DNA of 39,192 bases from Pontibacter pamirensis (GTDB taxonomy: Bacteria > Bacteroidota > Bacteroidia > Cytophagales > Hymenobacteraceae). Positions 24,586 to 32,073 of the stretch are shown here, in pieces. Position 1 is the first letter of the stretch, and every line of letters begins with the position of its first letter. The notes under the pieces are model-generated. The model saw only the letters and a program-made list of their open reading frames with translations, was not told the origin of the DNA and did no database searches. The DNA lies in contig NZ_SSNI01000050.1 in assembly GCF_010015475.1 (NCBI RefSeq), positions 1-39,192 of the forward strand. The letters are read 5' to 3'. Made by a program: the position numbers and the translations under genes.

Positions 24586-25158
24586 TCACTCCGTTTCGCG
24601 TGCGCTTTGGATATAGCGGTAGCAGGTAGTCCTGCCGATGCCCAGTATCTTGGCTATCTCCTCCACTGTCTTTGTTCCGGACTCAAAGAGGATTTTGGCT
24701 GACTTGGCCTTCTCCAGTGCGGACTTTGAAAGGCCTGCTGGCCTGCCGCCTTTTCTTCCCCTTGCCTTTGCTGAGGAGAGCCCTGCATTGGTTCTTTCGC
24801 GGATGATTTCCCGCTCGAACTCAGCCAATGAGGCAAAGATGTTGAAGGTGAACCTGCCTGTGGGCGTAGCCGTGTTGATGCCGTCCTGCAGGCTAACAAA
24901 CTCCACCCCCCTTTCCTTGAACTCCGCCACCAGGTCGATCAGGTCCCTGAGCGAGCGGCCCAGCCGGTCGAGCTTCCACACCACTACCGTATCTCCGGAG
25001 CGAAGCTGAGAAATCATCTTCTCCAGCTCCGGGCGCTCTTTGCTTTTTCCGGATTTCTTCTCTCTGAATATCTGCCCGCAGCCGTGTTGGGTGAGGGCGT
25101 CAAGCTGCAGCTCCAGCCTTTGGTCCTGGGTCGAGACCCGGGCGTATCCTATCTTCAT
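24586..25158 (-). CDS. Serine recombinase (resolvase/invertase family)
   Basis: A 190-residue small serine recombinase. The catalytic Ser is in KIGYARVSTQDQ (about residue 9). Other family blocks follow: the RSGDTVVVWKLDRLGRSLRDL helix-strand with two arginines (about 53-73), VEFVSLQDGINTATPTGRF (about 85-103) and the E-helix FASLAEFEREIIRERTNAGL (about 108-127). The C-terminal helix-turn-helix is KTVEEIAKILGIGRTTCYRYI. Length is normal for Tn3-type resolvases and DNA invertases. It probably acts on sites in the 140 bp upstream, where the inverted-repeat end CACGTTTTCCGGGAC lies. A truncated frameshifted relative lies at about 28350-28582. Confidence 0.93.
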   Translation of the reverse strand: MKIGYARVSTQDQRLELQLDALTQHGCGQIFREKKSGKSKERPELEKMISQLRSGDTVVVWKLDRLGRSLRDLIDLVAEFKERGVEFVSLQDGINTATPTGRFTFNIFASLAEFEREIIRERTNAGLSSAKARGRKGGRPAGLSKSALEKAKSAKILFESGTKTVEEIAKILGIGRTTCYRYIQSARETE

Positions 25159-25433
25159 ATCAGTACCATTAACTCATCCCAAAATTAAAAAAAAATTTTG
25201 ATTTCTGGGACGGCAAAACGGGACGCAATACAGGCTGCAGGGGCAGGTATCGGCAAGCTTTATGTTTGTACCATAATTCCCACGTTTTCCGGGACTGCTT
25301 ATTTCAGGACTAATCGTAGTCTTTCATGCACAATCCCTAAATTTCTTTTAACTTCAAGCCTAGGAACTATCCAAAACCGTGGCATCCTTACCAAGCCTGA
25401 TATTTCGTAAAGGTGTGACACTGCTTAATTGAT

Positions 25434-26639
25434 ATGCCGGACGAATTATTGAAGGACCTGGAAGCCGTCAGGCAAATTTCAGTTGTCCCCACAATACTTG
25501 ATGTTATTTGCCAGACAACCGGAATGGGCTTTGCGGCGGTTGCCCGGGTGACGCAAGACAGGTGGCTTGCCTGCAGCGTCCTTGACCGGGTGCAGTTTGG
25601 CCTGGAAGAGGGAGGGGAGCTGAGGGTGGAGACGACCATCTGCAACGAGATACGGGACAGCCGAAAGCCGGTAGCCATCGACAACGTCAGCGAGGACACC
25701 CTCTACAAGAATCATCACACCCCCAAAATGTATGGTCTGCAAAGCTACATATCCGTTCCCATCATCCTAAAGAACGGGGAGTTCTTCGGGACCCTTTGCG
25801 CCATAGACGCAAAACCCGCACAGGTGAACAACGGCAAGGTCATCGGCATGTTCACCATGTTCGCCGAGCTGCTGGCCTTTCACCTGCAAAGCCAGGATTT
25901 GCTGGAACGTAGCTATAAGATGAACCAGGAACTGGACAGCAGGAACAGAGCCCTTGTCAGTGCCAACTTCGACCTTGACAACTTTGTCTACACGGCGTCC
26001 CACGACCTGAAGTCACCGGTGTCCAACATCGAGGGTCTGCTTGACGAGCTCTCCGAGGCTCTCGCCAGGGAGCCGATAGACAGAGGGGAGACCAACCTGA
26101 TCGCCCAGTTGATGCGGTCTACCATCAAACGGTTTACCACAACTATCCGTGACCTTACGACTATTGTGGAGATTGAAAAGACAAGCTTCGGCAAGGAACC
26201 CGAAGAGCTCGACATCTATGGTGCGGTGGAAACCGCAAAGCTGAACTTGCACAAGCAGATAGCGGAGTCCGGCGCTGAAATCAAGGTGGTCTCCGCGGAA
26301 AGGCTCTTCTCCGGGTTTTCCGGCAAGAACTTCAAAAGCATCATCCATAACCTGCTGAGCAATGCCATCAAGTACCGCTCGCCTGACAGGAGGCCGGAAA
26401 TTACTGTGCGGATGGAGAGGAGCGGCGGCAAAACGCACCTTACGGTTGAAGACAACGGCTTGGGGATACCGCCTGATAAGCAGGATAAAGTCTTCACCAT
26501 GTTCAAACGCTTCCATGACCATGTGGAAGGGAGCGGCCTTGGCCTGTACATAGTCAAGAGAATGGTGGACGCCGCCAACGGGCAAATCCAGGTAAAAAGC
26601 ACCCCAGGCAAGGGAACAGCCTTCCTGGTAATCTTCTAG
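25434..26639 (+). CDS. GAF-domain sensor histidine kinase
   Basis: A 401-residue soluble kinase. The N-terminal GAF domain (about 10-155) shows the usual sequence around TGMGFAAVARVTQDRWLAC, NHHTPKMYGLQSYISVPIIL and GTLCAIDAKP. A short coiled linker follows, then the H box FVYTASHDLKSPVSNIEG with His190, the N box LLSNAIKYRSP, G1 DNGLGIPPDKQDKVF and G2 GSGLGLYIVKRMV. The C-terminus ends in TPGKGTAFLVIF. The GAF type is similar to phytochrome-like kinases of Cytophagales, but the bilin-binding Cys cannot be assigned. There is no adjacent response regulator. The IS3 element inserted about 65 bp after its stop. Confidence 0.92.
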   Translation: MPDELLKDLEAVRQISVVPTILDVICQTTGMGFAAVARVTQDRWLACSVLDRVQFGLEEGGELRVETTICNEIRDSRKPVAIDNVSEDTLYKNHHTPKMYGLQSYISVPIILKNGEFFGTLCAIDAKPAQVNNGKVIGMFTMFAELLAFHLQSQDLLERSYKMNQELDSRNRALVSANFDLDNFVYTASHDLKSPVSNIEGLLDELSEALAREPIDRGETNLIAQLMRSTIKRFTTTIRDLTTIVEIEKTSFGKEPEELDIYGAVETAKLNLHKQIAESGAEIKVVSAERLFSGFSGKNFKSIIHNLLSNAIKYRSPDRRPEITVRMERSGGKTHLTVEDNGLGIPPDKQDKVFTMFKRFHDHVEGSGLGLYIVKRMVDAANGQIQVKSTPGKGTAFLVIF

Positions 26640-26743
26640 GATGCTCATAGGGTGATTCCCTCCATTCGAAACTTTAGGCAACGCAGAGCAACAGAGGGGG
26701 AATGTGTCTTGTCCTGCTATAGGTTGACACAAAGTCGACAAAA

Positions 26744-27082
26744 ATGAAGGAAAGAAAATTAAGAGAACGAATCGTAGCCGAGTACCTGCTGGGCGGGCTG
26801 AGTTACCGTATGCTGGGGGAGAAACACGGCATAAACTTTTACCAGATCCGCCGTTGGGTTCTCAAACACCAAGGCCAGATGAAGAGTCCACCAAAAGTTA
26901 AAAGCGTTAAGCCCTCGCCGGATTTGCAAAGAGATGTTCCCCTTCCCTCTGACGTGAAGGAACTCCAGGCCCAGCTACTTAGGGCAAGGCTTGAAAATGA
27001 GGTGCTTTTGGAAGTGATCAAAATAGCCGAGGAGGAAACGGGTATCCCAATCCGAAAAAAGGCTGGCACCAGGCAATCATGA
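26744..27082 (+). CDS. IS3-family transposase OrfA
   Basis: A 112-residue N-terminal transposase protein with a helix-turn-helix (RERIVAEYLLGGLSYRMLGEKHGINFYQIRRWV, residues 6-38) and a C-terminal leucine-zipper-like helix (ELQAQLLRARLENEVLLEVIKIAEEE). It binds the terminal repeats. Near its end the codons CGA AAA AAG at about 27052-27061 contain A6G, the classical slippery sequence of this family. A -1 shift there joins the OrfB frame with no intervening stop (codons GGC TGG CAC CAG GCA ATC ATG), giving the OrfAB transposase. OrfB also has its own ATG overlapping the OrfA stop (ATGA). Confidence 0.92.
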   Translation: MKERKLRERIVAEYLLGGLSYRMLGEKHGINFYQIRRWVLKHQGQMKSPPKVKSVKPSPDLQRDVPLPSDVKELQAQLLRARLENEVLLEVIKIAEEETGIPIRKKAGTRQS

Positions 27083-28041
27083 GAGTAGAGCAAAGAAGGC
27101 CTTCCCGCTCCGTGGGGACGCTTTGCTCATTGTTTGGTTACAGCAGACAGGCCTATTATCAGCAGATCAAAGCCCAGGAGCAGCAGGCCCTGCAAGAAGA
27201 CCTGCTCTTGCAGGAAGTCCTGCGAATCCGCCAGTCACAGAAACGAATAGGAGCACGCAAGCTGCTGGTGATGATGACCTCCTTTATGGCCAATCACCGG
27301 ATTGAGATAGGCAGGTACTGCTTTTTCGAACTGCTGCGCGAGCAGGGCCTGCTGGTTAGGAAAAGAAGGCGCTCCAGGCCCCAAATCACCTTTTCCTGTC
27401 ATTGGCTCCGCAAGTACAGCAACCTGATCATAGGCTTTGTACCATCGGCCCCTAACCAGCTGTGGGTTAGCGACATCACTTATATCCATCTGCAGAATGG
27501 ATTTGCCTACCTGAGCTTGATCACCGATGCCTACAGCCACAAGATAGTAGGCTTTCACCTGTGCGGGGATCTCTCCGCCTATGGATGTATCTGTGCCCTG
27601 GAGATGGCGCTCGGAGGAAACCCAGCCCATCAGGGGCTTCTCCACCATTCTGACCGTGGGCTGCAGTACTGCAGTTCCGGCTATGTGAAGCTCCTGCAGG
27701 ACCATGCCGTAGCCATCTCCATGACACAGAAGGGCGACCCGCTCGAGAACGCGCTGGCAGAGCGGGTCAACGGCATCCTCAAAGAGGAACTGCTGGAGGT
27801 GGTTTACCCTACCTTCGCTGCCGCGCAGGCAGCCATAGCCGCGGCCATCAGTATCTATAACCACCAGCGGCCGCACTCGAGCGTGGACATGCTCACCCCT
27901 GTGGAGGCACACACCAGAACCGGAGAACTGAAGAAGCACTGGAAGAACTACTATGCTATCAAAAAAGGCAAAACAAGTGAAGATGGGACAGCCCGGGCAG
28001 ACCAGAACAAAGGCGAAAAGACTATAGGTGTAAAGCTATAG
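27079..28041 (+). CDS. IS3-family transposase OrfB (DDE integrase core)
   Basis: A 320-residue catalytic part of the transposase. An HTH_21-like segment (RQSQKRIGARKLLVMM) leads into the rve integrase core. The three acidic residues are seen in LWVSDITYIHLQNG (Asp), LLHHSDRGLQYCS (Asp) and NALAERVNGILKEEL (Glu). The C-terminus YNHQRPHSSVDMLTPVEAH is the family signature. The length is slightly above the usual 280-300 because of a C-terminal Lys/Glu-rich tail. The main product is probably the OrfAB frameshift fusion; OrfB alone may modulate transposition. Confidence 0.93.
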   Translation: MRVEQRRPSRSVGTLCSLFGYSRQAYYQQIKAQEQQALQEDLLLQEVLRIRQSQKRIGARKLLVMMTSFMANHRIEIGRYCFFELLREQGLLVRKRRRSRPQITFSCHWLRKYSNLIIGFVPSAPNQLWVSDITYIHLQNGFAYLSLITDAYSHKIVGFHLCGDLSAYGCICALEMALGGNPAHQGLLHHSDRGLQYCSSGYVKLLQDHAVAISMTQKGDPLENALAERVNGILKEELLEVVYPTFAAAQAAIAAAISIYNHQRPHSSVDMLTPVEAHTRTGELKKHWKNYYAIKKGKTSEDGTARADQNKGEKTIGVKL

Positions 28042-28194
28042 CAGGACATAGAAGCAGAAGCCCGATGAGTTACTTGCTAGGCAATATTTCCCAAGGAAGA
28101 TCCAGTGTAAAGGGCTTGCAGGACTAAGTATTATTTGTAAACTTGATGAAGAATTAAAGAAAAAAAACTGTCAACTTTTTTCAGGACGAGGCAA

Positions 28195-28341
28195 TGATAG
28201 GGCTGTTAACGCGGTGTTGCACTTCGTTGCATTCCGTTGCGTCTTGTTGCGGTTAGCATGCAGGCCGACGAAACAGGGGTGGACTTGACCAAGCAAGCTA
28301 ACCTCTACCTTTCTGCTCAAAAAATCCACATTTCCCGGGAC
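28195..28341 (+). repeat. Dispersed repeat, copy B
   Basis: This segment follows the IS3 right end and matches 31823-31970 in order: GGCTGTT, four GTTGC words (28216, 28226, 28236, 28246, exactly 10 bp apart), GTCTTGTTGCGGTTAGCAT, CAGGCCG and GAAACAGGGG, GGACTTGACCAAGCAAGCTA, CTGCTCAAAA and CACATTTCCCGGGAC. After the final GGGAC the two copies diverge; here the resolvase remnant starts. The IS3 element inserted at the left edge of this copy. Confidence 0.75.
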
Positions 28342-28349
28342 AGAGGGAC

Positions 28350-28582
28350 AAAGAAATTATCCGCGAAATAACTAAGGCGGGATTAGATTCAGCGAAAGCC
28401 AGGGAAAAAGAGGGCAGCAGGGCGGCAGACCCACAGGCCTTTCAAAAGCAGCCGTGGAGAAGGCCAAGTCAGCCAGGATACTCTTCGACTCCGGAACGTA
28501 TACCGTGGAGGAGACAGCAAAGATTCTGGGCATCGGCAGGACTACCTGCTACTGCTACATCCAAAGCGCCAGCCTGAGCTAG
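28350..28582 (+). pseudogene. Remnant of a serine resolvase (3' part, frameshifted)
   Basis: Translation gives KEIIREITKAGLDSAKAR, then after one frame change GRPTGLSKAAVEKAKSARIL and TVEETAKILGIGRTTCYCYIQ. This matches residues about 115-188 of the intact resolvase at 24586-25158. The catalytic N-terminal part is missing; the remnant begins just after the GGGAC end motif of repeat copy B. A reading-frame change lies near 28413-28425. The stop overlaps the stop of the small gene on the other strand, so the tail-to-tail pair seen at 24.3-25.2 kb is conserved here in inverted orientation. Confidence 0.85.
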
Positions 28583-28821
28583 AGCTGCGGCAGCTCAATC
28601 AACTCCAGGTACGGCTCGGGCAACCTTTGGCTGGTAAAGCCCTGCACCAGCACAATCTCATTGAATGCAGGGTCGTACCTCATCTCGCAGAAGAACCTGC
28701 CCATGTGGTAAAGCGCCAGGCCGTAGTTCCCATCTGTGCGGGAAACAAGGAAAGTGCCCCGATTCCATACAATGGCGGCTCTTTCTTTCAGGGACATGGC
28801 GTTAAACTCTTGCAGATGCAT
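28579..28821 (-). CDS. Small unknown protein, paralogue next to a resolvase remnant
   Basis: An 80-residue protein from the ATG at 28821 (MHLQEFNAMSLKERAAIVWN). It is close to the product at 24335-24577, sharing RTDGNYGLALYHMG-type and LPEPYLELIELP blocks, and related to that at 8066. The frame is intact although its resolvase partner is broken. Similarity continues upstream of the start (the words GCGCATAGCC and CACATTAATTCC also precede the 24.3 kb copy), so the duplicated unit includes the promoter region. Function unknown. Confidence 0.75.
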   Translation of the reverse strand: MHLQEFNAMSLKERAAIVWNRGTFLVSRTDGNYGLALYHMGRFFCEMRYDPAFNEIVLVQGFTSQRLPEPYLELIELPQL

Positions 28822-28997
28822 CACAAGGGCTATGCGCACACAGCCGCCATAAGTGCAGGCTCTAGGCTCCAGGTATTGTATCAGTGAGGTAGGAAAGCAA
28901 CAGCAAAATCCTGGCCATGCCGGAATTAATGTGGCTGCGTTTGTGTCTGGCCTATAACTCTGAGAAGAGTTTTTTTCATGAAATTGTTGTCACGATG

Positions 28998-29027
28998 AAG
29001 GGGTAGCCGGTGGCTGCCCTTTTCTTT
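28998..29027 (+). terminator. Intrinsic terminator-like hairpin
   Basis: AAGGGGTAGCC pairs with GGCTGCCCTT around a 3-nt loop and is followed by TTCTTTT. No plus-strand gene ends just before it. The remaining gap 28822-29438 shows no recognisable gene. Confidence 0.5.
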
Positions 29028-29438
29028 TGCCAAGCCATGAGCAGACACTCTTTGAACTGTACTTGGGAAGTTTGAAGGGTGCTACACCAGATAGCTGTAC
29101 AGAGCCATGGGAGGTGTAACTTGAGTCTTATACTCTTTTATGTTGATGTTACATTTCATGCTGTTTCTGCCATAAAATACATTTGATAGGTTCCACTAGT
29201 TAGTCTTTCCGGGTGAATCCGGCTCCTTTTGCCCTTTACTCTCCATGTTACAGGCAGGCAGAAACTAGCATATCATAATACAGGATGCATTGCTATTTTG
29301 CCCTCTATCCGCTTCAGTGCCCCAGGCAAAAGCTTCCTTGCCTAGGCCTTTGGGCAACCGAAAAAAAATTAGCACAGACAGCCTCCAGGCAGGTGGGCCA
29401 TGCGCCTTTGTCCTCGATGTCACCCTGAACAAATTAGC

Positions 29439-29867
29439 ATGAACTGGACAAATTTACTGCCCGAGGGCATATACGAGTATGAGAGCCCCTGCCTGCACGT
29501 GTGGGTGGACAGCAACCTGAGGCTGATGCACTCTGAGTGGCTGGCTGCACCCTCTGCCGGGCAGTTTCGCGCCGGCATCGACCTGTCTGTGGAGTGGGCC
29601 CACAGGATGGAAATAGGGAGCTGGATCCAGGACTCAAGGGGCCTGGAGGGAGTTTCTGCGGAACAGCAGCGGTGGGCACTAGGATGCCTGGCGCAGGCCG
29701 TGGTAAACTCTAAACTCCGGCTGCTGGCGCTGGTCAACGCCACCGGCACGCTTAGCAAGGCTGCCTTTGAAGAGGAAATCAAAGGGAGAACCGGCAGAAC
29801 AGTGGAGACAGGTGAGTTCAAGAACTACAAGGATGCCGCCGACTGGATAGCAAATATCAGGTTCTAA
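29439..29867 (+). CDS. Hypothetical protein, SpoIIAA/STAS-like pattern
   Basis: A 142-residue protein from the ATG at 29439 (MNWTNLLPEGIYEYESPCLH); the upstream extension to 29400 has no typical features. The pattern of short strands and helices (LHVWVDSNLRLMHSEW, MEIGSWIQDSRGLEGVSAEQ, LLALVNATGTLSKAAFEEEI, FKNYKDAADWIANIRF) resembles small SpoIIAA/STAS-like single-domain proteins that are frequent in Hymenobacteraceae. No catalytic motif is seen. The gene stands alone. The fold suggestion is inference from pattern only. Confidence 0.7.
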   Translation: MNWTNLLPEGIYEYESPCLHVWVDSNLRLMHSEWLAAPSAGQFRAGIDLSVEWAHRMEIGSWIQDSRGLEGVSAEQQRWALGCLAQAVVNSKLRLLALVNATGTLSKAAFEEEIKGRTGRTVETGEFKNYKDAADWIANIRF

Positions 29868-29974
29868 GCAAACACACTGGCTGCGGGTGGCGCTCCTTTC
29901 GAATCTTCATAAGGAGAAAGATAAGCGCTGGTAAAACGTAACTACCCTTGCAGGGGCACCGCATCCTGTAGCAG

Positions 29975-30391
29975 TCAGTACTTGATAAAGGGCATGTTGT
30001 TGCCAATAGGCGCATTGTCATCTGCAACACCGACAAAGTAGCCGCCAACAAATATCCCTGCCCCGGCACTTACAGCATTTGCTCCTGTTTTATAGGCCAC
30101 CACACTACCGTCTGTGGTGTAGAAGCCGAAAGGCTCCTCCTGCAAGCCAGCCTCTGCCTTTGGGGAGCTGGAGACCAATGTAAAGATTCTTCTAAGGCTC
30201 TTTAGAACCTTCGGGCGAAAAGAAGCAGCTGAAACACTCATGGAACGATAGGCTTTTGGTTTTACTTGGTTCAATGATACACGCTTGTCCTGCACGGCAA
30301 CAGGAAACAAACATATGCAGGGTAACACAAAGCACGGGCCAGAAGCTACAACTATCCGTGGCGGAGCTTGCACTAAGGACAGTATGCGCAA
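29975..30391 (-). CDS. Hypothetical protein with Gly-rich C-terminus
   Basis: A 138-residue open frame with no recognised family. The C-terminal half looks genuine (EEPFGFYTTDGSVVAYKTG then AGAGIFVGGYFVGVADDNAP). The N-terminal third is hydrophobic with several Cys and Pro and may be either a poor signal sequence or untranslated; a start at MSVSAASFRPKVLKSLRRIF (about 30241) is an alternative. It is isolated, between the STAS-like gene and the ISAs1-interrupted repeat. Confidence 0.45.
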   Translation of the reverse strand: MRILSLVQAPPRIVVASGPCFVLPCICLFPVAVQDKRVSLNQVKPKAYRSMSVSAASFRPKVLKSLRRIFTLVSSSPKAEAGLQEEPFGFYTTDGSVVAYKTGANAVSAGAGIFVGGYFVGVADDNAPIGNNMPFIKY

Positions 30392-30628
30392 TACTTTAGC
30401 TTTATTTTATTACCATTAATAAATAAAATACCATATATTAAATATTTCAGACATGACTAGTCATATCAAAAAGTAACATTCCTGTGTTTGCTTCTGGCTG
30501 CAATAAGCCTTTGCTACAACCGGCAAAATAGCAGGTAAAGGGAAAGAACCTGAGGCATTTTCGTCCCAGACCAACAGCTGTAAAAGCAGGAAAAAGCACC
30601 TATTACCGCCAAAATAGCCTTTAGATGG

Positions 30629-31783
30629 CAGGGCCGTTTCATTCTACTGTGATAGCCGTATAAGCTGTTATACAAAATAGAGAGGAGGGGTTATGGTAAG
30701 CGACCTAATAGAGCAACTCAACCGGTTGCCTGACGAGAGGAGGCGAGCTGGGATGCGCCATGGTGTGGGCCTTGTGGTGCTAATAAGTATGATGGCCGTG
30801 GTCAGCGGGATGAGCAGCTACCGGGCCATGGGAGATTTCGTCAGAGCCAACAAGGAGGAACTGCTCCAGCGTTTGGGCCTTTGCCGCCTGCCCTCTTACT
30901 CTACCATCCGGCGCGTGCTTATGCACCTGCCCACCGAGGCCCTCTCACAGGTGCTGAGCCGCTGGAATCGGGCGGCCCTGGGAAGAGAGGAGCTTTACAA
31001 GTGGGTGCACCTGGACGGCAAGGCCATCAAGGGGACGGTGGAGCGGCACGGGGAGAGCAACCAGGACTTTGTCAACATGGTAAGCCTCTTCTTCGAGCCG
31101 GCCAAACTGGTGCTGGCCTCCTGCAGCTTTCACAACAAGCAGGAGAGTGAGATAAAGGTGGTGGAGGAGCTGATAAACCGCTCCGGACTGGAGGGAGTGG
31201 TGTTCACGGCCGATGCCCTGCACACCCAAAAAAACGCTGCGGGCCATCACCGGGCACAAGAGCCACTACGTGGTGAAGGTGAAGGCTAACCAAGGCCTGC
31301 TCTACAGGGAACTGCAGGAGGTGTGCAGGCAGGAGCCGGTAGAGAGCTTTACCTTCGCACAGCTCGGGAAGGGGCGCAGGAAGCACCGGAAAGTGGAGGT
31401 TTACCGGGCCCAGGGGCGGCAAAAGGAGAAGTGGAGCGGGTTGAGCACGTTTCTGAAGGTGACGCGCTGGGGCACCAGGCAAGGGCAGGCGTATGAGCGG
31501 GTAGGCTACTATATCAGTGACCTGCGGCTCAGGGCAGAAGAGTTTGAGGCGGGCATACGCCGGCACTGGTCGGTGGAGAACAACCTGCACTGGACCAAGG
31601 ACGTGGTCTTCGGGGAAGACAAGAGCAGGGTGAGGCTGGGAAATGGGCCGGCAATCCTCTCGCTGTTGAGGAGCTTTGCCATTGGGGCGCTGGCCAAAAC
31701 AGGTGAGCCCACAACAAAGGCCATGAGAATGGTGGCCAACAAGCCCCAAAAGATAATAGAATTATTAGAATGAAACGGCCCTA
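30629..31783 (+). mobile_element. ISAs1-family insertion sequence
   Basis: An 1155-bp element with 17-bp perfect inverted repeats AGGGCCGTTTCATTCTA (30630-30646) and the complement at 31766-31782. It is flanked by a perfect 10-bp target duplication CTTTAGATGG (30619-30628 and 31784-31793), which fits the family. The perfect repeats indicate a recent insertion. Its transposase frame is split (see the gene entry). Confidence 0.93.
30693..31773 (+). pseudogene. ISAs1-family transposase, split by a frame change at A7
   Basis: Two frames together encode one transposase of about 360 residues. The first (30693 to about 31227) has the family N-terminus PDERRRAGMRHGVGLVVLIS, KWVHLDGKAIKGT (first Asp) and VVFTADALHTQ (second Asp). 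The second continues KTLRAITGHKSHYVVKVKAN and ends with HWSVENNLHWTKDVVFGEDKSR, which carries the conserved Glu. The join falls at a run of seven A (31228-31234, AAAAAAAC). Either one base was gained or lost, making it inactive, or a -1 ribosomal shift at the slippery A-AAA-AAC restores the frame. A sequencing error in the run cannot be excluded. Confidence 0.88.
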
Positions 31784-32073
31784 CTTTAGATGGGGGTCGC
31801 ATGCTGGCTGTTCCCGGCTTATAGGGCTGTTCAACACGGCGTTGCATTTTCGTTGCGCAACACTCCGTTGCGTCTTGTTGCGGTTAGCATTCAGGCCGCC
31901 GAAACAGGGGCGGACTTGACCAAGCAAGCTAACTTCCACTTTCCTGCTCAAAATTCCCACGTTTTCCGGAATGACTTTGTCAACCTCTTTCAGGAGAAAA
32001 CCTTTTTGTTTAGAAAGGCTTTAACTTTTGCTGCCAAATTACCGTTTTCGCTAATGTTTCATTACTAATAAGG

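Larger units (their letters stand above)
23450..25295. mobile_element. Candidate resolvase-carrying element bounded by inverted repeats
   Basis: GTCCCGGAAAACGTG at 23450-23464 is matched inverted by CACGTTTTCCGGGAC at 25281-25295, a 15-bp perfect pair with similar inner sequence (GATTTTGAG and AATTATGG). Between them lie a minisatellite, a 75-bp direct repeat pair (about 23466-23537 and 24170-24238), the small gene at 24335 and the serine resolvase at 24586. No transposase is present, so it would be non-autonomous or mobilised by the recombinase itself. Single copies of the same end motif occur at 22313, 22670, 28327 and 31958, which supports a repeated element end or recombination site. No target duplication was identified. 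Confidence 0.5.
26705..28193 (+). mobile_element. IS3-family insertion sequence, apparently complete
   Basis: A 1489-bp element with orfA and orfB. The terminal inverted repeats start TGTCTTGTCCTG on the left and TGCCTCGTCCTG on the right (read inward), and both continue to GTTGACA/GTTGAC. A 3-bp direct repeat ATG flanks it (26702-26704 and 28194-28196), the size expected for this family. Both frames are open and the frameshift signal is intact, so it may be active. Confidence 0.9.
30575..32010 (+). repeat. Dispersed repeat, copy C, split by ISAs1
   Basis: The two halves (30575-30628 and 31784-32010) join into a copy of the repeat also seen inverted at 22277-22555 and, in part, at 28195-28341. 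Shared landmarks are AAAAGCAGGAAAA, CACCTATTACCGCC, CGCATGCTGGCTGTTCCC, four GTTGC words at 31841-31881, GTCTTGTTGCGGTTAGCAT, CTCAAAATTCCCACGTTTTC and GACTTTGTCAACCTCTTTCA. The last block resembles an IS3-type terminal repeat. It dates the ISAs1 insertion as later than the spread of the repeat. Confidence 0.75.

Noticed and set aside
31790..32068. 92-residue plus-strand frame in repeat copy C (and a similar frame in copy A)
   Set aside because: It crosses an ISAs1 target duplication and repeat blocks, and the shared tail (DFVNLFQEK-like) is explained by an IS3-type terminal repeat.
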